From: Bog-756 sp963835465
GTDB lineage: Bacteria > Actinomycetota > Acidimicrobiia > Acidimicrobiales > RAAP-2
DNA: 64,000 nucleotides
Assembly: GCA_963835465.1 (NCBI GenBank)
Contig: CAWIFR010000005.1
Coordinates: 62,001 to 126,000, forward strand
Reading direction: 5' to 3'
Part shown: one piece after another, positions 9,230-16,490 of the stretch
Layout of the letters: each line of letters begins with the position of its first letter
Numbering within the stretch: the first letter of the stretch is position 1
The notes under the pieces: model-generated
Databases searched by the model: none
Told to the model about the DNA's origin: nothing
What the model saw: only the letters and a program-made list of their open reading frames with translations
Program-made: the position numbers and the translations under genes

Positions 9230-11063
9230 TCACCGCAGTGTCGGGACGATCGCCTCTCTCAGGCGGCGGTCGGGGGGTCCGGCCCAGGACCGCCGGTCAC
9301 CGGTGGTGCCGAGGCGGATGTCCTCGGGGAGCCACTGTTCGAGGGCCTGGGTCCGACGCCTCCGCGGCCGGCGGCGACCGGTGCCGGCCGCGGCGGCCGC
9401 CAGGTCGACCAGGAAACGGTCGATCTTGCGCAGGTTGGCGGCCAACAGGAGCAGGGCGACGAAGACGCTCTGGGCGGCCACCCCCCGGATCCTCCGGCGT
9501 TGGGGATCGCCGAGCGCCTCCCGGGCCCCGTCCTTGAGGTAGCCGTTCATCCCCTCGTTGGTGCTCCGCAGGGTGCGGTAGGCCGCATGCCACTGCTCGC
9601 TCCCGTAGAGCAGTGGCTGGTCGAACTTGGCCCCGGCCTCGGGCGGCACGGTGATGCTCTGCTGGGAGCAGATGGTGGGTGGGTGGTCAGGCCACCGCGG
9701 CCATGACCGGGATCCGGAGCCGGCCCTGGGTGCTCGGGCGGACCGAGGCGGGCTTCAGGTCACACCGGGCCACCGGTGCCGGGTTGGCCGCGGGGCACCG
9801 GAGGCGGACGTGGCCCTCGGCGTCGGGGCCGGCCTTGGGCAAGATGAGGTACTTCCACCGCTCCTCCAGCCGGGCCCGGTAGGTGGGCTCGTCGATCACC
9901 CCCTTGCGGTGGTCGATGGTGGCCTCGATCAGCACCTTGGGGACGGCCGGGCAGTACCAGGCCCCCTCGATCTGGAGCATGCCCTTGTAGGAACCCTGGA
10001 TGCCGAGCTGGTCGACCTTGTAGTCGAAGACCGGCTGGTAGCCGAGGGACCGGAGGGGGAGCTGGAAGTCCTCAGGCTTGGCACTGGAGTAGGCCCGGTC
10101 CCCCGCCAGGAGGTGGGCCGGGTGCCCCGCTCGATGGACACTGGCCAGGGCCCGGACGGCCTGACGGCCCGGGTAGCGGCCCGGCTTGTGGAGGGTGGCC
10201 ATGCCGACCACCAGGCTGGGGAAGGGCTGGGGTTGGCCCGGGTCGTCGGTGCCGCTCACGATCAGGGAGGCCTCATAGCCCCAGTAGGCCTTGTCGGCCT
10301 CGCCTTCTGCGTGGGCCTCGGTCGGGTTCCGGACATACCAGTCGGCGTCGGGATCGGCCGAGTGCACCACGATCTCGGGTGCCTTCCCCCGCTTCGTGCG
10401 CCGCCGGCGCCGGTCGGCCCGGGCAAAGGTCGGGACGACGGTGGCGTCGACCGCCGAGGAACCCTTCCACTGGCGGCGGACGTCCCGGGGCAGGGTGGCA
10501 AGGCTCATCTCGATGATCTGGTTGATGAGCCACTCGAGGCGCCGGCCCCGCTCGGTCCACTCCTCCTCGGTATGGGCGGCCCGGCGGCGCTCGAGCTGGG
10601 TGGCGTAGGCGGCGGGATCGAGCCGGCGGTTCTTCGGGGTCGGGGAGGGGTCCACCAGGTCGAGCAGCCCGTGGAGCCGGGTGCGGACGTTGCGGTAGGC
10701 GGCGCGCTGGCCCCGGAAGTCGAGCGGGCCCGGTGGGGCCGGCACCCCGAGTTCGTGGCGTAGGGCCGCAGAGATCCTCCGGAAGAGGACGTCGGTCATG
10801 GCGGTGGCCAATACCGGGTGGTCGGTCCCCGGGCAGAGGACCATCGCCACCAGCAGCGCCCGGAGAGGGAAGGTCTCCGGTCGCCCACCCGGGCCCCGGC
10901 GCCCGGCGGTCCTCCACGCCTCGATCTGCTCCACCAGCCCCGACGCGTCGACCATGGCCACCGCGTCGCGGACCACGGCGTCGTCGAGGCGGTCCGCGCT
11001 CCCCCGCAGGCGGGGCACGGACGGATCCGGCGGGGCAGCCGACGGCGAGGCGGGAAGGGCCAT
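9230..11063 (-). pseudogene. DDE transposase split by a frameshift
   Basis: The first part (11063 to 9687, 458 aa) contains SSAVDATVVPTF (first Asp) and LAGDRAYSS (second Asp). The second part (to 9230), one base out of frame, starts around ICSQQSITVPPEAGAKF and carries the likely catalytic Glu in STNEGMNGYLKDG, then AAQSVFVALLLLAANLRK. The triad is therefore divided by the frameshift just before TGA at 9687. A +1 slip on that UGA, which is followed by C, would restore the frame exactly, so a programmed event is possible but unproven. The ATG at 11063 lies 2 bp after the stop of the recombinase-like gene, indicating one transcript. A decayed relative of its C-terminus is at 56350-56552. I cannot assign an IS family with certainty. 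Confidence 0.75.
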
Positions 11064-11065
11064 GG

Positions 11066-12139
11066 TCACGGCGGGCCGGCCTCGCTGAGCTGCCGGTAGG
11101 CGAGGTCGTCGTCCAGCGGAGGGACGAAGGCGAGGTACTTGACCAGCTGGGCGGCCGTGACCCCGGAGGCCCGGTGGAGGGCGGCCAGGTGGGTGCCGGC
11201 GGCCAGGTGGGTAACCATCCAGGTGATCCGGGTCCGCTGGATGCAGAAGAGGGCCTCCTCCCGGTCCGAGCACCGATTGATGAAGGCGACGATGTCGGCC
11301 CGGGTGATCCGGGTCCGCTCGGGCCGGAAGAACGCCCGGTCCCCCGACTCTTTGGCCAGCTCCAGGACCTCAGTTGCCCAGGTGCGGAGCACCGGCACCG
11401 TGCGGGCCTTCGCCCCGATCACGTCGACCAGGACCAGTCCATCCTGCTCGTGGACGTCGGTGCCCACCAGGCGGGACACCTCCTGGCTGGAGAGGCCCGC
11501 GCCCAGCCCGATGGCCAGCAGGGCCTGGGCGTTCCGGCGCTTGTGGGCGGTACTCAGCCCCCGCGACCAGGCCACCAGCTCGGTCACCTCAGCGGTCGAA
11601 TAGGGGGTGTTGGTCGGCGAACGGCGAAGCGGGAGGGGGTGGGGTGGGAAGAACTCGGGCCCGATCACCGCCTCACCGAACTTCCAGAGCTGGGACCGGT
11701 AGTTCATCCGGCTCCCGATGCTCAGGTGGGCACAGCCCTCTTTGATGTAGCGGTCGATGGTCTCGGGATGGAACAGGACGGTGTGCTCGAGAGGCACCCC
11801 GATCCGGTCGGCCCACACGGCCAACTGGGTGGCGATGGTCAGATGGCGCCGGGCGAGACCCGGGGTTTCCGGCGAGGTGCCGGTGACCGCGGCGGTGACC
11901 ACCGGTCGGATCCGCTCCCAGACCTCCTCGGGGACGTCCTTCGGCGAGAAGCGGTTGACTGCGGCCGTCACCGAGTCGCCGGGCCGGAGCGGCTCACCCC
12001 GGTCCCAAACCTCGGTCCGGCGCTCCCGGGCGAAGGAGCTGTCCAGCTCAGCCGAGCGATCGACGGCAAAGGAAGTGTAGAGGGCCGAACGGCCGCTGCC
12101 TCCTTTGTCTGTCCGTCCCTCGATGTCGTCGTGGTCCAC
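11066..12139 (-). CDS. Tyrosine-recombinase-like protein with degenerate active site
   Basis: The 357-residue protein has an N-terminal helical SAM-like region (about 60-150: TIATQLAVWADRIGV..GSRMNYRSQLWKF) and a C-terminal recombinase-like fold (LLAIGLGAGLSSQEVSRLVG, then QRTRITWMVTHLAAGTHLAALHRASGV and KYLAF). The usual HxLRH and LGH boxes are replaced by QRTRITW and ASGV, so ordinary catalysis is doubtful. A Tyr is still present near the end. The gene is coupled to the downstream DDE transposase by a 2-bp gap. This suggests an accessory DNA-binding role in one transposable unit. The GTG start at 12139 is uncertain because the true N-terminus may be further downstream. Confidence 0.65.
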   Translation of the reverse strand: MDHDDIEGRTDKGGSGRSALYTSFAVDRSAELDSSFARERRTEVWDRGEPLRPGDSVTAAVNRFSPKDVPEEVWERIRPVVTAAVTGTSPETPGLARRHLTIATQLAVWADRIGVPLEHTVLFHPETIDRYIKEGCAHLSIGSRMNYRSQLWKFGEAVIGPEFFPPHPLPLRRSPTNTPYSTAEVTELVAWSRGLSTAHKRRNAQALLAIGLGAGLSSQEVSRLVGTDVHEQDGLVLVDVIGAKARTVPVLRTWATEVLELAKESGDRAFFRPERTRITRADIVAFINRCSDREEALFCIQRTRITWMVTHLAAGTHLAALHRASGVTAAQLVKYLAFVPPLDDDLAYRQLSEAGPP

Positions 12140-12639
12140 TGCCGGCTCCAGCTCGGGGCGAGAGCCACCGCAGGACGCGTTCCCGACGGCTGACGCAACT
12201 CACCTTCTTTAGCGAGTGCACCACAGCGGATGCCCGACCTTCGGGGATGGTGGGGAACGGGTGTTCGGGGGCCCCTAGTGGGCTTATGACCAGGACTTTC
12301 CTTTTGCGGCGCCGTTACTGGGTCCCCGGGATTCTCCTCTCTCGAAATGCCCTCGCCAGCCACAGGGTCCGCTGACCGTCGGTCGGCTCTTTCGGCCCGG
12401 GCGACCCCTCCGTCCGATCCGAATCGCTCCGCCCGACCCGGCTCCCCCACCTCGCTCCGGGACCGCCACCGAGCACTCGGGAAGGAAACATGAGGACCGA
12501 TCTGCCGGCGACCGGCCATCGTGGCCGTGACACCCGGATGGTCCAGGCGCGTGAAGGCCACCCCGAAACTGCTCCCGGACCGGGAAGCTAGGTCGGGCGG
12601 GAAGGCGGCGTTGGGACGCGCTTCGATAACCTCGCTCAT
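11968..12639 (-). CDS. Hypothetical ORF with a very strong ribosome site
   Basis: An ATG at 12639 is preceded by AGGAGGT at 6-bp spacing, the best ribosome site in the region, and reads MSEVIEARPNAAFPPDL. It diverges from the AlpA-like gene across the iteron-like repeats. The frame runs 223 codons but the last third overlaps the recombinase-like gene in another frame, and the composition (Arg/Pro/Gly-rich) is poor for a folded protein. Either a short peptide is made and the downstream frame has shifted, or this start originally led into the recombinase gene. No family is recognised. Confidence 0.35.
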   Translation of the reverse strand: MSEVIEARPNAAFPPDLASRSGSSFGVAFTRLDHPGVTATMAGRRQIGPHVSFPSARWRSRSEVGEPGRAERFGSDGGVARAERADRRSADPVAGEGISREENPGDPVTAPQKESPGHKPTRGPRTPVPHHPRRSGIRCGALAKEGELRQPSGTRPAVALAPSWSRQWTTTTSRDGQTKEAAAVRPSTLPLPSIARLSWTAPSPGSAGPRFGTGVSRSGPATR

Positions 12640-12707
12640 GTCAGTACCTCCTAGTTAGGTGCTGGCCACGGCCCCGGGGTGTTCGTGCACCGCCGGGGCC
12701 GAACTCT

Positions 12708-12791
12708 TTGCGCACTATCTTGCGCACTACCAGAATACCCATGCGCACTATCATGCGCAACACAGCTGAGTCATATCCATTGCGTACTCTT
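12708..12791. promoter_or_regulatory. Iteron-like operator, five copies of TTGCGCACTATC
   Basis: Five near-identical 12-mers start at 12708 (TTGCGCACTATC), 12720 (TTGCGCACTACC), 12741 (ATGCGCACTATC), 12753 (ATGCGCAACACA) and 12780 (TTGCGTACTCTT). Two pairs are exactly head to tail. All are direct repeats in the gap between the divergent 12639 ORF and the AlpA-like gene at 12797. Such arrays usually bind a small HTH protein cooperatively, and AlpA next door is the obvious candidate. Confidence 0.75.
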
Positions 12792-12796
12792 CAGGC

Positions 12797-13000
12797 GTGT
12801 CGAAGAAATACAACCTGGAAGATCTTGTGGGTGTCGCTGAAATCGCTCAACGATTAGGGCTGGGAACAAGCGTCGTGCATGATTGGCGGCGGCGTCACGC
12901 GGAGTTCCCAGAACCCGTCCTACGTCTCAGGATGGGTCTCGTTTGGTCGTGGACAGACGTTGCCTCTTGGGCGAGACAGACAGGTCGGCTTGACCGTTGA
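12797..13000 (+). CDS. AlpA/excisionase-like HTH protein
   Basis: This 67-residue protein reads LEDLVGVAEIAQRLGLGTSVVHDWRRRHAEFPEPVLRL, a MerR/AlpA-type winged-helix core, followed by a beta wing with a WSWTDV motif. Such proteins regulate or direct excision of integrative elements. It begins at GTG 12797, six bases after the last iteron-like repeat, so autoregulation is likely. Base composition is lower in GC than the surroundings, consistent with transfer. A possible tRNA-derived att fragment starts right after its stop. Confidence 0.75.
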   Translation: MSKKYNLEDLVGVAEIAQRLGLGTSVVHDWRRRHAEFPEPVLRLRMGLVWSWTDVASWARQTGRLDR

Positions 13001-13034
13001 GGTGTCGCAGGTTCTAATCCTGTCGTCGACACAT
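13001..13034 (+). other. Possible tRNA 3'-half remnant (att site)
   Basis: After the AlpA-like stop comes GGTGTC, then GCAGG-TTCTAAT-CCTGT, the size and loop sequence of a T arm, then CGTCGACA in acceptor position. No 5' half or anticodon arm is present, so it is not a functional tRNA. A tRNA 3' half beside an excisionase-like gene is what is left at the end of an element that integrated into a tRNA. A coincidental hairpin (GTGTCG pairs with CGACAC) is the alternative. Confidence 0.4.
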
Positions 13035-13192
13035 TGTGATGTCGCGAGGGGAGAGAGGGAGACGCGCACCTAAGCGGGCCAAAACCACCGCGCGCCGGGA
13101 GGCCGGCGGCGAGAGCCGGCCGGAGGAGCAGGAGGAGGAGGCGGCGGCCACCCGAACGGGGAGGGGCGGGCGGCAGGGAGGGGCGATCTAGC

Positions 13193-14878
13193 TCAGGTCG
13201 ATACAGCTGCGGGATCAGTTCTGGTTCGGGGACCTGGTCGTTCGTGAGGAAGTTCCCTCGTAAACCCGAGCGAGATGAGGGCGAGGAGCGCAGCGGCCAG
13301 TAGCCCCACCTTGAGTGATCGGAGTTGTGCCGATTCGTAGTCGTCGACCAGCGCCGCTGTCGTCGCTTCGTCCAGGCCGGCTTTCTTCGCTGCGGCTTCG
13401 ACCTGATTGGAGGAGACAAAGTTGGTGTTGGAGCCAGCCGCCACCCCCACTTGGGCGGACACGTCGGCGCTAATGCGAGTGTCGTGCTGAACGTTGGAGA
13501 CGAAGGTGTTGGTCAGTCCGATCAGCACTATCGCACCAATGAGCGCCACCCCGAGGGACGAGCCGAGTTGCTGCCCCGTGTACTGCAGCCCACCGGCCTC
13601 GCTCCGGCCGGACTCCTCGACCGAGGACTGAACCACATTGCCCAACTGGGAGATCATCAGGCCCATTCCGACGCCGAGTACGCCCATACCGATGGCAAAT
13701 CCAGCATTGGAAAGGGTTGGCTTGATCGTCGCCAGTAGGATCAGAGCACCGACGAGTGTCACGATCAGGCCGGTCTGGACGATCGACCGCACCGCGAAAC
13801 GGTTCGAGAGCCGTGCCCCGACTGCCGCGGTGGCGAACATAGTGATCGAGATGGGTAGCATTTTGATCCCGGTCTCCAGGGCGCTGAGCCCGAGGACCAG
13901 TTGAAGATAAAGCGGAACGACGAAGAAGATGCCCATCAGGATCAGGTTCTGGCTGAACATCCCGATCAACCCCGACCGTACTGGCGGGATCCGGGCAAGT
14001 GAGAGATGGACCAAGGGGTCGCGGTTCATGGCTTCGCGGTGGCGTTGCCAAGTCACGAATCCCCAGAGCAGGATGCAACCGGCGGCGATGACGAACAGGG
14101 TGGGCGGAAATCCGAAGATGGTGAAAGGCGCGTTCTTGGGCTTGATCCACCCCCAGGTGCTCGACTCGAGGACACCGTAGACGAAGACTCCGAGACCGGC
14201 AGCCGACAGCACCGATCCGACGACATCGAGCTGGGGCTTGGGAGTTGGAGCCGGCGCGTCCTTGACCTTGCGGGTCATGATCAGGATGAAGGCGGCGATG
14301 AAGACCTCACCGACAAACACAACACGCCACGTCAACACCGTCGTCGCCCACCCGCCAACGATGGGCCCGACTGCGATCCCCGCACCGGCTACACCCCCAA
14401 TGACCGCATAGGCGGCCTTGCGGCTGGATCCCTCGAAGTTGCCCGCAATCAGTGCTGCCATTGCCGGGAAGACGAGCCCGGCGCCGATTCCTTCGAGCAC
14501 CGACCAACCGAGGGCGAGCTGGAACACGGTCTGGGACGCGGCGGTCAGGGCCGATCCGCAGGCATAGATGATCAGTCCGATGACGAACGCCCTGCGTCGA
14601 CCGATGATGTCGCCGATCTTGGCTCCGGTCATGATCAGCATGGCCATGACTAGGCAGTAGAGCGTGATGACCGCCTGAATCGTGGTGACTGTGGTGTGGA
14701 AGTCGTGGACCAGCGAGCTGATCGAGACGTTCATCACGGACTGGTCCAGCACCATGAGGAACTGTGCAGTGGCCAATGCGATGAGTGCCAGCGAGCCCTT
14801 CTTAGCCGTGACGTGGTCTAGGCCCTCTGGCGACGTGCCTTTGCCCGGCCCCTCCGATTCGTCGGCTGCGACAGTCAC
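13193..14878 (-). CDS. DHA2-family MFS multidrug efflux transporter
   Basis: The 561-residue protein has about 14 predicted hydrophobic helices. Motif A lies between helices 2 and 3 (GAKIGDIIGRRRAF), and helix 1 carries the family pattern LDQSVMNVSIS. The 14-helix length and the GPIVGGWA motif C (about residue 170) place it with drug:proton antiporters of the DHA2 group. It uses the proton gradient to expel hydrophobic compounds. It is the last intact gene of the leftward operon that starts at 16105, under the mirrored regulatory element. The GTG start at 14878 overlaps a lipoprotein relic by 4 bp. Substrate is unknown. Confidence 0.88.
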   Translation of the reverse strand: MTVAADESEGPGKGTSPEGLDHVTAKKGSLALIALATAQFLMVLDQSVMNVSISSLVHDFHTTVTTIQAVITLYCLVMAMLIMTGAKIGDIIGRRRAFVIGLIIYACGSALTAASQTVFQLALGWSVLEGIGAGLVFPAMAALIAGNFEGSSRKAAYAVIGGVAGAGIAVGPIVGGWATTVLTWRVVFVGEVFIAAFILIMTRKVKDAPAPTPKPQLDVVGSVLSAAGLGVFVYGVLESSTWGWIKPKNAPFTIFGFPPTLFVIAAGCILLWGFVTWQRHREAMNRDPLVHLSLARIPPVRSGLIGMFSQNLILMGIFFVVPLYLQLVLGLSALETGIKMLPISITMFATAAVGARLSNRFAVRSIVQTGLIVTLVGALILLATIKPTLSNAGFAIGMGVLGVGMGLMISQLGNVVQSSVEESGRSEAGGLQYTGQQLGSSLGVALIGAIVLIGLTNTFVSNVQHDTRISADVSAQVGVAAGSNTNFVSSNQVEAAAKKAGLDEATTAALVDDYESAQLRSLKVGLLAAALLALISLGFTRELPHERPGPRTRTDPAAVST

Positions 14879-15075
14879 AGCCCCAGGGTACCGGTGAGGA
14901 TCTTGAGCGGGCTGCTGCTGCTCGATATCCTCGCAGCCGCCTGACTGAGTTCCCCAGTGTCGTTCTTGGCGATCCCGTCCCTGTACTTCTGGGATGTATT
15001 GCTCAGATCATTCAGCAAGGATGTCCACGCCTTCTGGGTGACCGAGTTGGGAATGGGTGGAAGTGCCTGGGCCAC
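14875..15075 (-). pseudogene. Truncated paralogue of the 19398 lipoprotein
   Basis: The C-terminal 60 residues (ALPPIPNSVTQKAWTSLLND..GIAKNDTGELSQAA) closely match the end of the lipoprotein at 19398-19890, but the signal peptide, lipobox and N-terminal half are missing. It sits in the left arm of the LAL regulator island while the intact copy is in the right arm, which suggests the arms arose partly by inverted duplication. The conserved Cys of the intact copy (QKCGDG) is Tyr here (QKYRDG). Confidence 0.7.
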
Positions 15076-15095
15076 GGCGAACGAGTGACGGTAAG

Positions 15096-15422
15096 TCAGG
15101 ATGATGCTTGCCTCTCCTCAATGGCGTTCTCGATCTCTAGCGCCAGCCCGAGGGCCTCGGTGATCGCAGTAGCTGCAGACACCGTCCTGGGAGTGCCGAT
15201 GATCGGGGCAACCGCGATGAGAGCCCCTTGCGCGTCCTCCAGTGTCAGACCTGCATCCGCGGCCGCCGCCATGTTCAAGAGATACGAGGCTGGGGGTGCG
15301 TTGACAGCCGCCAGCGCAGCGAGCCGGACCATCATGAGTTCGCGTTCACCCAGATTGGTGCGGCTCACTGAGGCCGCAGTCATTTCTAGGACGGTGTTGA
15401 GGAGGGGTCGGTCTTCAGCCAT
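15096..15422 (-). CDS. Carboxymuconolactone-decarboxylase-like small protein
   Basis: This 108-residue, mostly helical protein (RPLLNTVLEMTAASVSRTNLGERELMMVRLAALAAVNAPPASY..LTLEDAQGALIAVAPIIGTPRTVSA) resembles the AhpD/CMD fold in length and in its second-half pattern of an acidic EDA followed by a PIIGTPR turn. The CxxC of peroxidase-type AhpD is absent, so a redox role is unlikely. It lies between the DUF1269 gene and the MFS gene. The second ATG (15422) was chosen since AGAAAGG is 7 bases ahead of it and only 1 base ahead of the first. Confidence 0.7.
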   Translation of the reverse strand: MAEDRPLLNTVLEMTAASVSRTNLGERELMMVRLAALAAVNAPPASYLLNMAAAADAGLTLEDAQGALIAVAPIIGTPRTVSAATAITEALGLALEIENAIEERQASS

Positions 15423-15592
15423 GCTCATGCCTTTCTATTCGATTGGAATTGCTTGATACAGGGAATGCTGTGGTCCTTGGGCTTGGACCCGGCCCAGCCC
15501 AGTCTGACTTCGGAGGTCAAGGACATGTGTTACCTCCATGATGCACAGCCACGCATGCTTAGTAAACGCTCGTCGTATTTCGTTGGAGATAC

Positions 15593-16105
15593 TCAGCCGA
15601 TCTCTTTCGCCGTCTCCTGAACAGCCTTGTCGATGTCCTTGGCACTCACGTCGAGCTCTTTGGCCGCATGCTTCTCGGCCTTCAAGTCGGCCTTGTCGAT
15701 GGCATCTTCGATAGTGCTCTCGCCGACGATGACCAGTGCAGCCTGCCCTGCATCGATGATGTCCCCGAACTCCTTCACGTCCGCCCGAGACATGCCTTTC
15801 CACAGGTGGCCGCTCACGCCGCCGACGGCCGCCCCGACTGCCGCGGCGCCGATGACTGCAGGTGGGAAGAGGATGCCGACGACCGCACCGACCGCCGCCC
15901 CACCCCACGCGCCATGACGTGTTGCCGTCTCATCTTTGTTGACGTGGACTTTGCCATCTGCATCCTTGGTCACTACAGCAGCGTCATAAGTGCCGACTGC
16001 CCCTGCAGCATGGAGGTCCTTCACGATGTCGTAGTCGGCTCGTGCCGAGACCTCGCTGGGATAGGTCCCGATGTAGACGAATACTGCGTCAGGTTTGGCC
16101 ATCAT
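15593..16105 (-). CDS. DUF1269-family membrane-associated protein
   Basis: The 170-residue protein starts with a ferredoxin-like alpha/beta segment (AVFVYIGTYPSEVSARADYDIVKDLHAAGAVGTYDAAVV), then a Gly/Ala-rich hydrophobic hairpin (GAWGGAAVGAVVGILFPPAVIGAAAVGAAVGG, about 65-97), then SRADVKEFGDIIDAGQAALVIVG. This is the DUF1269 pattern found in actinobacterial stress proteins of unknown function. GGAGAAAGC precedes the ATG. It is the first gene of the leftward operon downstream of the mirrored 42-bp element at 16246-16287. The hairpin may insert in the membrane. Confidence 0.82.
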   Translation of the reverse strand: MMAKPDAVFVYIGTYPSEVSARADYDIVKDLHAAGAVGTYDAAVVTKDADGKVHVNKDETATRHGAWGGAAVGAVVGILFPPAVIGAAAVGAAVGGVSGHLWKGMSRADVKEFGDIIDAGQAALVIVGESTIEDAIDKADLKAEKHAAKELDVSAKDIDKAVQETAKEIG

Positions 16106-16245
16106 GCTTTCTCCATTCTTTCTGTGCAGTCATTGGGGACGTCTGGCGCTACTTTGCATGTTTCGACAATGGCAAACGCCCTGTTGGTCAACTCGAGCTA
16201 CACCTTCAGCGGTCGGTTCGTCATCCGGAAGGTTCACACTTATGT

Positions 16246-16287
16246 AGGCGAATTGTCATCACCTGCCAGCCGGATTCACCTAGGGGA
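16246..16287 (-). promoter_or_regulatory. Left copy of a 42-bp mirrored regulatory element
   Basis: Read leftward, this begins TCCCCTAGGTGAATCCGG and shares 37 of 42 positions with 18969-19010, which is in the opposite orientation. The two copies flank the LAL regulator gene and each points at an outward operon, here the DUF1269-CMD-MFS operon starting 141 bp away. CCTAGG and GGTGATGAC are the most conserved parts. I see no other copy in the window. A binding site for the LAL protein or an alternative sigma-factor promoter are the two readings. The rest of 16106-16490 holds no gene. Confidence 0.75.
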
Positions 16288-16490
16288 AAACCACCACGTT
16301 GTCCGATCCGGCCTTCCATCGCCTACCGGGAGGTCGCCGCCAGTGGGGGAAACGTGCCTGGCCGGCAAGATCAATGGGCTCTAGGCGTCGCCGTGGAGGC
16401 CAGTCTGAGAGCGAGCGAAGGAACGGCGCCGGCTTCGCTAGGGACTTTCGGCCATGGACCCAGGAAATCTGAACTGGCAAGCTAGGCGTT

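Noticed and set aside
12708..12791. CRISPR-like array
   Set aside because: Repeats are only 12 bp with 0-15 bp gaps; no spacer structure and no cas genes. No CRISPR was seen anywhere in the window.
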